A stretch of 64,000 bases of DNA from Alphaproteobacteria bacterium (GTDB taxonomy: Bacteria; Pseudomonadota; Alphaproteobacteria; UBA6615). The notes beneath the pieces are model-generated. The model did no database searches. It was not told the origin of the DNA and saw nothing but the letters and a program-made list of their open reading frames with translations. The translations under genes were made by a program, and so were the position numbers. Below are positions 1 through 8,435 of the stretch, piece after piece; the first letter of the stretch is position 1; each line of letters begins with the position of its first letter. The DNA lies in the NCBI GenBank assembly GCA_028279245.1, contig JANQOE010000128.1:55378-119377 (forward strand), read 5' to 3'.

Positions 1-1000
1 TGATGTCGATGCCGGCAAGGCGAACCCCAATCGCTGCGGCAGCCCCTCGCGCTTCCTCGATCAGATCTGGCGAGACAGCGGTCTTGATCGTGTGCGTACA
101 GCTCGGGCCACCTTGGTTCGTGACGGTTTTGATAGGCACCACTTCGCCATCCTGCGGCACCGATGCCAAGTCATGCCCCTTTGCACGCAGCGTGAACAGG
201 CAGTCCAGGGTGGCGGTAAGTGGCGGGCTCCCCGTCGCTTTGCCAGGCGCCAGCCGCCGCCTGTTCTCGACCGCCATCAACTGCCGGATGTTGGATCGGC
301 CATCGCCCGTTACCGTCGGTGGCTCACGGAGCAGGGTGTCGAGCAGAACGCCATCCAAAAACAGAAGGCGGTACACTTGGCCGTCCGCCTGTCGTTCGGC
401 AATGAGCCGACCATCATAACGCGCCGCAAGGATCGCCGCGCGCGCCAACTGCGACGGCGTCGCTACACTGCTCGTTATGCTTCGCCCGCCGGCCGTACCC
501 GAGGCAGGTTTGACCACGCAAGGGCCGTCCAACGATGCGAGAAAGCGTTGTGCAACCGGCAAGCTCCCCAGATCGAACTCGACATGATCGGGGATCGGCA
601 GAGCCGCGGCCTGCAGCAGTGAGTGCGTAAGGCGTCGGTCCAGCGCGGTGTGAACCGAGACCATGCTGTCGAGGCTTGTCCACTGACGCCAGACGCGCGT
701 TCCACGGTCGCCAAGCGTAACGCCCAACACACCCCCACCCAACGGGCTTACAGTCGCGCCGATCTCCCTCGCGGCGTCCCGCCACATCCCTTCGTAGACG
801 GCGTCGTTGACGTCTTCGGCCAGGCGTTTTTCGCGCCGGACCTCGGCGAAACGGTTCAGAGAATAGCTAATCCCCGCGGACCGAAGCATGTCGATCCGCG
901 CGCCGAGCTCACATCCCAGCCTTCCGCTGCGTCCGACAAATCCCAGCAGACGAGTGAACGGATCGACCGATCCGATGGCGCTAGAAGGTACTGAGGCCAT
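1..1000 (-). CDS. Cyanophycin-synthetase-like ATP-grasp ligase (C-terminus cut by window edge)
   Basis: An uninterrupted frame of 333 codons runs from an ATG at 1000 down to the window edge, so the stop lies outside. Residues from about 165 match the ATP-grasp part of cyanophycin synthetases: a VVKPASGTAGG nucleotide-binding loop, a REPPTVTGDGRSNIRQL segment, a SVPQDGEVV segment and a terminal AGIDI stretch where the metal-binding end of the fold begins. The first ~150 residues are not recognised. The family ligates amino acids or peptides using ATP. Whether a Mur-ligase domain follows, as in true CphA, cannot be seen, so it may be a stand-alone ligase. It lies 26 bp downstream of an RraA-like gene on the same strand and is probably co-transcribed with it. 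Confidence 0.75.
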   Translation of the reverse strand, partial: MASVPSSAIGSVDPFTRLLGFVGRSGRLGCELGARIDMLRSAGISYSLNRFAEVRREKRLAEDVNDAVYEGMWRDAAREIGATVSPLGGGVLGVTLGDRGTRVWRQWTSLDSMVSVHTALDRRLTHSLLQAAALPIPDHVEFDLGSLPVAQRFLASLDGPCVVKPASGTAGGRSITSSVATPSQLARAAILAARYDGRLIAERQADGQVYRLLFLDGVLLDTLLREPPTVTGDGRSNIRQLMAVENRRRLAPGKATGSPPLTATLDCLFTLRAKGHDLASVPQDGEVVPIKTVTNQGGPSCTHTIKTAVSPDLIEEARGAAAAIGVRLAGIDI

Positions 1001-1026
1001 TCGGGCGAAGCCCCGGATCTGTGTCC

Positions 1027-1800
1027 TTAGGCGTCGTTGGGGCCCTCGGCGTTGATCTGGCAGCCAGTCGTGGAGAGGATTTGATCCACCCACTCGTTAG
1101 ACCAAGTACCTTTCTGAACGGCCCGAAGATAAGAGCGAGACTTATTCCTCTGAGCGGTCAGCCGCGCCAGCAACTCATCTGCAAAACCGTGTGGGACGAT
1201 CACAATTCCGGCCTGGTCTGCGATCGCAATATCGCCTGGATTGACCACCACACCACCACAGGAGATCGGGTAATTGATCTCACCCGGCCCACGGTGCAGG
1301 GGGCCGACCGGCGTCGTCCCGCGGGCAAACACCGGCATATCAAGCGGTTCGATATCTGGAAGATCCCGGATGTAGCCATCCACTATGAAGCCGGCGATCG
1401 ACCGATGCTTGGCTTTCCTAGCGACCAGGTCACCAAGGACAGCCGTACGGCTGTGTTGCCCGCCATGGACCACAACAACATCGCCCGGCCGCGCGATATC
1501 CAGAACCTTGTGGATCATCAGGTTATCGGCCGGATAGACCCGGACCGTGGAGATCGCGCCGGCAAGCTTGTGGGTCGGCGAGGTCAGACAACGGATCTCG
1601 GCATCCGGTGCGTAGAGCCGGTTGAGTTCGTCAGAGATATCGGGAGTCGCAAATGTGGAGAGGTTGCTAACAAGCTCCGGGTTCGGCCGTCTGAAATCCG
1701 AAAGAATCCTGAAACCCGGACCAGGGCTAGTGTCCGCGGATTTGGGTTTCGCTGTACCCGGTCCGGCGTGGACTTGGCCTTGCTTCAGCGCTGTAGTCAT
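1027..1800 (-). CDS. RraA / HMG-aldolase family protein
   Basis: A 257-residue protein of the RraA/4-hydroxy-4-methyl-2-oxoglutarate aldolase family. The family hallmarks are visible: an early DISDELNRL segment, a central GDVVVVHGG, then GFIVDGYIRDLPDI with the conserved Arg-Asp pair used for metal/substrate binding, and a late NPGDIAIADQAGIVIVP stretch. I chose ATG 1800 because GGAGGAG sits six bases before it; an in-frame ATG at 1824 lacks such a site. Members range from true aldolases to RNase E inhibitors and many uncharacterised catabolic enzymes, so the substrate is unknown. It precedes the ATP-grasp gene by 26 bp. A second, divergent RraA-like gene lies at 23305. Confidence 0.85.
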   Translation of the reverse strand: MTTALKQGQVHAGPGTAKPKSADTSPGPGFRILSDFRRPNPELVSNLSTFATPDISDELNRLYAPDAEIRCLTSPTHKLAGAISTVRVYPADNLMIHKVLDIARPGDVVVVHGGQHSRTAVLGDLVARKAKHRSIAGFIVDGYIRDLPDIEPLDMPVFARGTTPVGPLHRGPGEINYPISCGGVVVNPGDIAIADQAGIVIVPHGFADELLARLTAQRNKSRSYLRAVQKGTWSNEWVDQILSTTGCQINAEGPNDA

Positions 1801-2001
1801 CGGACGCTCCTCCACTACCCGCATGGGTTGTAATGCAGTTATCTATGAGCAGTCGAAATCGGAGAAGAGTATCGAGCGGTCTCAAGCTCTACTCGCCTCA
1901 TCAGACTAGGTTCCGAGGCTGGCCCGATCCAAGGCATAATCCGAGCTACCACCGGCTCGCACCGGCTGCCGCGTCCCAAGCGCTCGCCCCGATCAAAAAA
2001 A

Positions 2002-2208
2002 CTACGGGATAGCCTCGGTGAGCCACCAGAACGCCATCAGCAGGGCGACGACGGCAACACACCATGCCGTGTCCGACATGCCGGAGGGCGGCGCCACAAG
2101 CAGCAGTCCCCCAAATATCACCAAGCCGCCAAGGGCGAGCGGATGCCTTCGCCAGCGCCCTACGTTTGCGGTCCTTTCCGCTCCCACCGGATCTCCCGTT
2201 TGCTCCAT
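2002..2208 (-). pseudogene. Truncated N-terminus of an SLC13/DASS anion transporter
   Basis: The 68 codons begin with a polar stretch, then a hydrophobic helix (GLVIFGGLLLVAPP) and end in MAFWWLTEAIP followed directly by TAG. WWLTEAIP is the signature at the end of the first helices of divalent-anion:sodium symporters (SLC13, CitT type), which are normally 450-500 residues. The bases after the stop, down to the RraA-like start, contain no further transporter sequence in any frame I read. The simplest reading is a remnant left by deletion. A short independent membrane peptide is possible but less likely. Confidence 0.55.
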
Positions 2209-2339
2209 GGGTCCAGTCTAGATGAACCGCAGCCGGACCACTTGACCCGCATCAAACGGGGATCCTGGCCAAGCGCGTTAGGGGATTGAAAACCATTCCT
2301 GAGGCGATAGTAGGCGACCGAACCTGCCGCCGAACCAGT

Positions 2340-2678
2340 ATGCCCACCGAAGAACGATGTATCACATTTGACGACCGCGAGACACGCGAGGCCATCGTGC
2401 TGCAGATCTCCAGCAATGGGAGCGAGGCGCTCGATGACGTCACGGATGTCCAGCTTGGCAACGGCACGACCGCGACCGTCTCCTTTAGCCGCCGGCCGGA
2501 CCTTGAGCTATCCGAGAACGCGCTGATGGAAGCGCTGATGCGCTACTGCCAGGCCCGGCGGGTCCCCCTGCCGCAGCGCGGCGTGAAGTCGCTGCGTCGC
2601 GACGAGCACGGTCTTTCGCTTGTCATCCGGCTCGCCGACGCGCCGTTCGCCACGCAGTTGGCTTCCAACGCCGGCTAG
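2340..2678 (+). CDS. Hypothetical protein, 112 residues
   Basis: Function not recognised. Starting at ATG 2340 the product is a soluble acidic protein (TEERCITFDDRETREAIV at the start), with no signal peptide and no membrane helix. The C-terminal half reads MEALMRYCQARRVPLPQRGVKS and then a short beta-like segment. A longer frame opens at 2286 but its first 18 codons look like non-coding sequence. The gene converges on the permease gene at 2684, with only 5 bp between the stops, which is typical of two genuine genes. No good ribosome-binding site is visible before 2340. Confidence 0.55.
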   Translation: MPTEERCITFDDRETREAIVLQISSNGSEALDDVTDVQLGNGTTATVSFSRRPDLELSENALMEALMRYCQARRVPLPQRGVKSLRRDEHGLSLVIRLADAPFATQLASNAG

Positions 2679-2683
2679 CCGGC

Positions 2684-3532
2684 TTAGGCGACACCCCGCA
2701 GCCGTTCCGACCGGCGCCGCAGCAGTTCTAGCGTCACCAGCATGCAGACTGAGACGATCACCAACAGCGTGGCGACAGCCAGGATCGTCGGATTGATCTG
2801 TTCGCGCAGGCCGGAGAACATCTGCCGCGGGATCGTCCGCTGATCGGGGCCGGCCAGGAACAGCACCAGCACGACCTCGTCGAATGACGTAACGAACGCG
2901 AACAAACCACCGGAGATCACCCCCGGCCGGATCAGCGGCAACACGACGTCCATGAAGGTTCGCAGCGGCCCGGCGCCCAGGCTCAGCCCGGCGTTGTAGA
3001 GCGACCGGTCGAAGCCGCTCAGCGTCGCGGTCACTGTCACGATGACAAACGGCACGCCGAGAGCAGCATGGGCAATGACCAGACCGGGAAAGGTACCGAC
3101 AAGGTTGAAACGGGTGTAGAAGAAGAACATCCCGGCGGCGATGATGATCAGCGGTACGATCATCGGCGAGAGCAGTAGGGCGGTGATGACGCGCTTCATT
3201 GGCATGTCGGGGCTCGCCAGGCCCACCGCCGCTATCGTCCCCAGAACTGTCGCGACGATCGTCGCGAAGAACCCGATGATGAAGCTGTTCTTGATCGCCA
3301 GTATCCAGTTCGGGTTTTCGAGTATCGCGTGATACCAGCGGAGTGAGTAGGCGCTCGCTTCAAACGATAACATGCCCTCGGTAAAGGTGAAGTAGGGCTG
3401 GCTGTTGAAGCTAAGTGGAATGATCACCAGGATCGGCAGAATCAAAAAGAAGAGTACTGCCGCCGCTGTGAAGCGCAGCGCGTAGATCCCGATCTTGTGC
3501 CAGATCGTGAAGTAGGCGGGGAACTCCGACAC
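2684..3532 (-). CDS. ABC transporter permease, PotC-like
   Basis: An inner-membrane permease of 282 residues with six hydrophobic segments. It carries the BPD-transport-type EAA loop near residues 175-205 (SLYNAGLSLGAGPLRTFMDVVLPLIRP), which docks on the ATPase. Length and the LSFNSQPYFTF segment after the first helix resemble PotC/spermidine-putrescine class permeases. The start is GTG 3532, two bases after the stop of the PotB-like gene, so translation is probably coupled. It is the last gene of a four-gene operon (ATPase, binding protein, permease, permease). The substrate could be a polyamine, gamma-aminobutyrate or a related cation; sequence alone does not decide. Confidence 0.9.
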   Translation of the reverse strand: MSEFPAYFTIWHKIGIYALRFTAAAVLFFLILPILVIIPLSFNSQPYFTFTEGMLSFEASAYSLRWYHAILENPNWILAIKNSFIIGFFATIVATVLGTIAAVGLASPDMPMKRVITALLLSPMIVPLIIIAAGMFFFYTRFNLVGTFPGLVIAHAALGVPFVIVTVTATLSGFDRSLYNAGLSLGAGPLRTFMDVVLPLIRPGVISGGLFAFVTSFDEVVLVLFLAGPDQRTIPRQMFSGLREQINPTILAVATLLVIVSVCMLVTLELLRRRSERLRGVA

Positions 3533-3534
3533 TA

Positions 3535-4800
3535 TCAGCCCAGCTTGATATTGTCGGCGCCGACAAGGCGGTCGTACACCCAGTACAGTCCGATGATCAG
3601 CAGCAGCAACAGGGAACCGAGCGCCGCCGCCAGCTCCCAGTTGTTCGACTGCTGCATGTGGAAGGCGATGATGTTGGAGATCATCTGCCCGTCCGTGCCG
3701 CCAACCAGCGCCGGGGTGATGTAATAGCCGACTGAAATGATGAAGACGAGCAGCGCGCCCGCCGACAGCCCGGGCAAAGTCATCGGGAAGTAGACACGGA
3801 TAAAGGCAGGTATTGGACTGGAGCCCAGGGACAGCGCCGCCCGCATATAGCTCGGATCAATCCCCCGCATCACGCTATAGAGGGGCAGCACCATGAACGG
3901 CAGCAGAATGTGCGTCATGGCGACGATGGTCGCGAACTCCGTGAACATCATTTCCAGCGGTTCGCTGGTAATCCCGATGCTCATCAGGACAGAGTTCACG
4001 ACCCCATTTGTCTGCAACAGCGCGATCCACGACGTCGTCCGCACCAGCAGTGACGTCCAAAACGGCAGCAGCACGAACACCATCAGGATGTTGGCGGTGC
4101 GCGCGGGCGCGTTCGCGAGACAATAGGAGAGGGGATATCCAAGCAGCAGCGTCAGCACGGTAATGACCAGCGCAATACGCAGCGTCTTGGTGTAGAGCTG
4201 CACGTAAATCCGCGCCGATTGACGTGCGCCGATACTGCCCGCAGCGTCGCGCTCAAGGTCGAGAGCGGTGAGGAAATAGGTATCGGTGTAGGTCCGTCCG
4301 ACCTTGCGGACGGTCTGCCATAGCTCCGGCTCGGCCCACTTAGGATTGGCATCGAGCAACAGGGTGGCGCCGTCCGTCGCCAGCGCCGCATCTTCGGCCC
4401 GCCGCAGTTTTCGTGCGGTCGATTTGACCAGGCTCGACGTGCCCGGCAGTCCACGATTGAGTTCCTCGGCGAGTTTCCCGGAGGTCCGTTCGTTCGCCAG
4501 CCGTTTCAGGTCGACAGCCATGCTGGTCAGGATTTCCGGAGCCGGCGTTCCTTCGCCGGACCAGGCCTCCAGTACCGTCAAAGTGTCGGGTATCAGCTCC
4601 ACCACGGTCGGGTTGTAGACGCTGCGATGCAGCATCGTCGTGATCGGCGCAAAGAAGGCAAAGCCGATGAAGATCAGCAGGGGCGCGACCAGCCCAAACG
4701 CCACCAGCCGCCGCCGTGTCAGCTCGCGCCTCGCAAACCCGGCTTCTTCGCGGGTCAAACGGGTTGCGGCGGGCGGGGCGGCAAGGGCGATGTCGGCCAT
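3535..4800 (-). CDS. ABC transporter permease, PotB-like, with large periplasmic insert
   Basis: Permease of 421 residues against about 280-300 for ordinary PotB proteins. After a first helix (LVAFGLVAPLLIFIGFAFF) there is a roughly 130-residue hydrophilic stretch (about residues 60-205), then the usual five helices and an EAA loop (YMRAALSLGSSPIPAFIRVYF). Comparable extra periplasmic domains occur in a subset of PotB-like permeases in alphaproteobacteria; their role is unknown and may be contact with the binding protein. It lies between the binding-protein gene (53 bp upstream) and the second permease (2 bp downstream). Confidence 0.88.
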   Translation of the reverse strand: MADIALAAPPAATRLTREEAGFARRELTRRRLVAFGLVAPLLIFIGFAFFAPITTMLHRSVYNPTVVELIPDTLTVLEAWSGEGTPAPEILTSMAVDLKRLANERTSGKLAEELNRGLPGTSSLVKSTARKLRRAEDAALATDGATLLLDANPKWAEPELWQTVRKVGRTYTDTYFLTALDLERDAAGSIGARQSARIYVQLYTKTLRIALVITVLTLLLGYPLSYCLANAPARTANILMVFVLLPFWTSLLVRTTSWIALLQTNGVVNSVLMSIGITSEPLEMMFTEFATIVAMTHILLPFMVLPLYSVMRGIDPSYMRAALSLGSSPIPAFIRVYFPMTLPGLSAGALLVFIISVGYYITPALVGGTDGQMISNIIAFHMQQSNNWELAAALGSLLLLLIIGLYWVYDRLVGADNIKLG

Positions 4801-4853
4801 CAGACGAAGTTGGTGGCGCAGGGTTCAACCGGCGCCACCGGTCTCAATTGCGA

Positions 4854-5912
4854 CTACTGCAGCAGCCACTCATTGAACTTCTCGCCCAGGGACTCGCCGA
4901 AGTCGGCCCAGAAGATGCCGTCAGCCTTGATGCCCTTGTCGATATGCGCTGTCGGCAGGTCGTTGGTGACCGCCGGATCGACTAGGGCCGCGCCGGACCG
5001 GCGGGTCGGGCCGTAGGCCACATCCTGCATGCCCGATAACGGCTTGGTGTTAGTCGCGAACTTGATGAAGTCGAGCGCCAGGTCCTTGTTCGGCGTGCCT
5101 TTGACAATGGCCCAAACGTCCAGGTCGAACACATTGCTGTCCCAGACCATCTCGAACGGTCGCCCGTCGTCTTTGATGGCGCCGAAGATCCGGCCGTTGG
5201 CGGACTGCACCATCACCGCGCCGCCATCATTCAATAGCTGAGGCGCTTGCGACCAGGAATCGAACCACACGAGATCGTCCTTGACGGTATCCAGCTTGGC
5301 GAAGGCCCGGGCCTGACCCTCATCGGTCGACAGCACGTCGTAGACCTCATCCGGCGCCACGCCGTCGGCGATCAGCGCCCATTCGAGATTGACCTGCGGA
5401 CGCTTCCGCAGCGCGCGCTTGCCTGGGAAGGTCTCGGTATCGAAGAAGTCGGCGATCGTCGATGGCGGTCCACCACCGATGGTCTCCGTATTGTAGGCAT
5501 AAATGATCGCCCAGAAGATCACGCCGACGCCGCACTCATTGGCCAATGCCTCCGGAAAGAAGTCTTCCTCGGCTGGGGTGCCGTCGTCGCCAGGAGGCAG
5601 AATGTCCCGCGGAATGACTTCCAGCAGGCCTTCGGAACACGCCCGTTCTAGGTCGATCACTTCGATGTCGACCACATCCCATTGGATGTTGTTGGCTTCG
5701 ACTTGCGCTTTGATCTCGGCGATACCGCCGGAATAGTCCTCGAACAGGACCTTGTTCCCCGTGGCTTCGATATACGGGTCGATCATATGCTTCTTCTGCG
5801 CCGCGCCATAGGCCCCGCCGAACGAAACGGCAGTCAACTCCTGGGCAACCACGGGCCCGGCGGCCATGGCCAACAACGCGGCCGAGCCGATCAGTGCGCT
5901 TCTGAGTGTCAT
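4854..5912 (-). CDS. Periplasmic binding protein, PotD/spermidine-putrescine type
   Basis: A 352-residue extracellular solute-binding protein. It has a clear signal peptide (LIGSAALLAMAAGPVVAQE, cleavage after VAQ or nearby) and then ELTAVSFGGAYGAAQKKHM, the usual N-terminal strand of PotD-class proteins. The class binds polyamines or related compounds and delivers them to PotB/PotC-type permeases. I chose ATG 5912, preceded by GGGGAAG; a GTG five codons upstream (5927) is the alternative. It sits 66 bp after the ATPase gene and 53 bp before the first permease. The ligand cannot be assigned without modelling of the pocket. Confidence 0.88.
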   Translation of the reverse strand: MTLRSALIGSAALLAMAAGPVVAQELTAVSFGGAYGAAQKKHMIDPYIEATGNKVLFEDYSGGIAEIKAQVEANNIQWDVVDIEVIDLERACSEGLLEVIPRDILPPGDDGTPAEEDFFPEALANECGVGVIFWAIIYAYNTETIGGGPPSTIADFFDTETFPGKRALRKRPQVNLEWALIADGVAPDEVYDVLSTDEGQARAFAKLDTVKDDLVWFDSWSQAPQLLNDGGAVMVQSANGRIFGAIKDDGRPFEMVWDSNVFDLDVWAIVKGTPNKDLALDFIKFATNTKPLSGMQDVAYGPTRRSGAALVDPAVTNDLPTAHIDKGIKADGIFWADFGESLGEKFNEWLLQ

Positions 5913-5978
5913 ATTTTGCTTCCCCACTGTTTGTTAAGTCCTCGGGTTATCGGGCGGACACTGCGTGTGAACGCCGGA

Positions 5979-7157
5979 TCACGTGGCACGAAACGCGAAA
6001 CAGTCGCTGGCTTGCCAGATCAACTGCGCGTTCTGCCCTTCGTCGAATTTCGGTGCTGCCAGATCGTTCAGCACCTTGATGGTTACTTCAGAACCATCCG
6101 GAAGCTCAAAATAGTAGCGGATGAAATCGCCCACATAGTGGCGCACGATAAAGCAGGCCGTGATCTCGCTGTCGTAGGCGTGATCGCTCGGTTTGATGAA
6201 CATTTTCTCCGGCCGAACCGAAACGATGCAGTCCGTGCCCGTCCCGCTGACATCGCCGCGCTGCGTCAACACCTCTTGCCCACCGGCCAGCGTCACCCGC
6301 ACCCGGTCGCCCGCGATTTCCGCGACCGTCCCGGGGATCAGATTGTTCTCGCCGATGAAGTCGGCGACGAACGCATTCTCGGGCTGCTCATAGAGCACGT
6401 CCGGGGTCGCGCATTGCTGCACCACACCGTCATTGAACACCGCCACCCGGTCAGACATTGTCAGCGCCTCGGTCTGATCGTGGGTCACGTAGATGACGGT
6501 GAAGCCCAGCTTGCTGTGCAGCCGGGTGATCTCGAACTGCATCTGTTCCCGCAGCTTCTTGTCCAGGGCGCCGAGCGGTTCGTCCATGAGCACGAGGGAC
6601 GGTTCAAAAATTAACGCGCGCGCCAGCGCCACCCGCTGCCGCTGGCCACCCGAAAGCTGGGCCGGATGGCGATTGCCGAAGCCGCTGAGCTCGACCAGGG
6701 ACAGGTATTCCTCTACCCGGCTATCAATGTCCCTGCGGTCCAGATTTCGCACCTTCAGCGGGTAGGCCAGGTTCTCCACCACCGACATGTGCGGGAACAG
6801 GGCGTAATTCTGGAACACCATCCCGATGTTGCGCTTGTAGGGCGCCAGGCGGGTGATCGGTGTGCCGTTGATCTGGATTTCGCCACCGGTCACGCTCTCA
6901 AACCCGGCCAGCAGCATCAGGATAGTGGTCTTCCCGGATCCTGACGGGCCAAGCAGCGTAATGAACTCACCTTCGGCCACATCCAGGCTGAAGCCTTTGA
7001 CGACCAACGTCTTGTGGTCGTAGCTCTTCTTAACGTCAATAAACTGGAGAAACCGGTCGGCCTGAAAGGCCCTGGCCGCAGGGGCGGAAGAACCAGCAAC
7101 CCGGCGCGGCCCCGGGCGGGTCTCAGATTCGCTGACTTGACTGACGGCCAAAACCAA
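5979..7157 (-). CDS. ABC transporter ATP-binding protein, PotA-like
   Basis: A 392-residue ATPase that powers the adjacent permeases. Visible motifs are Walker A GPSGSGKT (about 70-77), Q-loop near 116, signature LSGGQRQR (168-175), Walker B LVLMDEP (188-194), the switch histidine in YVTHDQTEAL, and a C-terminal TOBE-type regulatory region from about 285 (ENNLIPGTVAEI). A 35-residue polar leader precedes the first strand. The start is uncertain: only TTG codons (7157, 7151) are available upstream and no strong ribosome site is seen. It is first in the operon, and a perfect palindrome at 7177-7193 lies just upstream. Confidence 0.88.
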   Translation of the reverse strand: MVLAVSQVSESETRPGPRRVAGSSAPAARAFQADRFLQFIDVKKSYDHKTLVVKGFSLDVAEGEFITLLGPSGSGKTTILMLLAGFESVTGGEIQINGTPITRLAPYKRNIGMVFQNYALFPHMSVVENLAYPLKVRNLDRRDIDSRVEEYLSLVELSGFGNRHPAQLSGGQRQRVALARALIFEPSLVLMDEPLGALDKKLREQMQFEITRLHSKLGFTVIYVTHDQTEALTMSDRVAVFNDGVVQQCATPDVLYEQPENAFVADFIGENNLIPGTVAEIAGDRVRVTLAGGQEVLTQRGDVSGTGTDCIVSVRPEKMFIKPSDHAYDSEITACFIVRHYVGDFIRYYFELPDGSEVTIKVLNDLAAPKFDEGQNAQLIWQASDCFAFRAT

Positions 7158-7176
7158 CCGACTACGCTGCTGTCAT

Positions 7177-7193
7177 TAATCCATCATGGATTA
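7177..7193. promoter_or_regulatory. Perfect 17-bp palindrome, probable operator of the PotA-like operon
   Basis: TAATCCATCATGGATTA is an exact inverted repeat (8-bp arms, one central base). It lies 20 bp upstream of the first possible start of the ABC operon and within the 90-bp gap to the gene at 7248. Position and symmetry fit the operator of a dimeric helix-turn-helix repressor. No regulator gene is next to it. Confidence 0.55.
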
Positions 7194-7247
7194 GCACACG
7201 TTAACCCCCGCGCAGGCAAGGGCCAATCGTGGCAGTCTGCGGTCCTT

Positions 7248-7673
7248 CTAGTTCCTGGCCTCTGGTGGCTGTGGGTTGTTGGCCGGGTTGGTATCGTGTT
7301 TGGTCATCCGGCTGACGATGTCACCCCCGATCAAGGGCTGCAGGGCGGCCTCCAGCGCATCCGCCTTGGTCCGGTCGTAGACCTCGTCCCCACCGACATA
7401 GAGCGTGAAGGATTTGGTGTATTTGGCTTCCTTGGCGGGGTTCTCGATCGTCGCCTTTGTCCACTCATACAGCGGATAACGATCGACTCCGTTGCGCTCC
7501 GCCTCGGCCACGTAGCCGGCAAACGCATCATACTGACACTTTAGAGCGGCGTCGTGCTCCGCCAGGATAGCTGGCAGCGGCGCCAGCGAAGGGTCGCTCG
7601 GATCGCACCGCGCCGTCGCGGCAAAATCATCCGTCAGGTAGATCCGAACCTGATACTGCCAGTCTTCGCTCAT
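7248..7673 (-). CDS. Hypothetical protein, 141 residues
   Basis: Not recognised. I chose ATG 7673 because AGAGGAAG lies just before it; the frame is open further upstream to 7817 but that leader looks non-coding. The product starts MSEDWQYQVRIYLTDDFA, is soluble and charged, and has mixed alpha/beta character with a tail rich in N and P (NPANNPQPPEARN). There is no signal peptide. It is transcribed in the same direction as the ABC operon, 90 bp upstream of it, but the palindrome between them suggests separate control. A similar conserved alphaproteobacterial protein of unknown role is likely. Confidence 0.65.
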   Translation of the reverse strand: MSEDWQYQVRIYLTDDFAATARCDPSDPSLAPLPAILAEHDAALKCQYDAFAGYVAEAERNGVDRYPLYEWTKATIENPAKEAKYTKSFTLYVGGDEVYDRTKADALEAALQPLIGGDIVSRMTKHDTNPANNPQPPEARN

Positions 7674-7741
7674 GGCTTCCTCTTGGCGATCGCCAACCGG
7701 CCGGTTCCGGCTTTTCGTACCGAGACGGTTGTCTCGCACAG

Positions 7742-8332
7742 GTGCTTCAGTATAAGCGGACCTGCTTCGGAGGTCTCGGACCGGCCGTCGCGCCTCCAGG
7801 AAAAGAGTATAGCGCATTGGACGGAATTGGCAGCGAGCGTCTCAAAGAGTTGGTTGGCTATTGGCGAGAGCTAGCAGCAAACGCCAATGGCATGCCGCCG
7901 CGCAGCGTGCTGGACCCGAACGACATCCCCCAACTGCTGCGCCAGATGTTGCTGGTTGACGTCGAGTATGAGCCCCTACGCTTCAGCAATCGGCTGGTCG
8001 GGACCAAGGTGGCAAGTTCCGTTGGCCGCGATACCACGGGCCAGGCCGTCGAGGGCAACATGTACCGGCAGACGACCGGCAAGATCGTCGAGTCCTACAC
8101 GGCGGTGGTCGACGAACGCCGCCCGATGCACGCGGTCGGCACCGTCAAGTTCTCGGCAGCCCACACTCTCGATGCGGAGGTCGTGCTGCTGCCGTTATTC
8201 GACCACGATGTCGTGGTCGTCATCGTGGTCGGTCTCGAACTAGACGGCGTCGCGATGGCGGGCGCTGGGCAGCCCCAGAGCAATCGGTCGTTTGAGATCC
8301 ATACCAAAGGGCCGCGACTGTTACGGTTGTAG
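7742..8332 (+). CDS. PAS_5 family protein
   Basis: The body of the protein fits the PAS_5 (DUF1457) family: LVGYWRELAANANGMPPRSVLDPNDIPQLL, then RFSNRLVGTKVASSVGRDTTGQ, and a late segment of beta strands. In alphaproteobacteria these are stand-alone PAS folds, thought to act in sensing, with unknown ligand and partner. The frame opens with GTG 7742, but the family domain starts only around residue 30, and TTG 7817, with AGGAAAAGAG upstream, is a credible shorter start. It is divergent from the gene at 7248-7673. The last 41 bases overlap the open frame of the next reading region, but the preferred start of that gene is later. Confidence 0.75.
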   Translation: MLQYKRTCFGGLGPAVAPPGKEYSALDGIGSERLKELVGYWRELAANANGMPPRSVLDPNDIPQLLRQMLLVDVEYEPLRFSNRLVGTKVASSVGRDTTGQAVEGNMYRQTTGKIVESYTAVVDERRPMHAVGTVKFSAAHTLDAEVVLLPLFDHDVVVVIVVGLELDGVAMAGAGQPQSNRSFEIHTKGPRLLRL

Positions 8333-8435
8333 TCACCCCCTACGAAAGGGCAGCGCTCCCACTAGCGCGCGGTGGCGCCGACTCCGCTCGTGGCAGCACC
8401 CTTGGGCACAGTTGATTTGCCTGAGGGAGCCCAAC

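Noticed and set aside
623..994. Plus-strand open frames in the first kilobase as genes
   Set aside because: The minus strand there encodes ATP-grasp motifs continuously from 1000 to the edge.
5682..6614. Plus-strand open frame of 310 codons across the PotD/PotA-like genes
   Set aside because: It spans the complement of two different genes and the gap between them, so it is a shadow.
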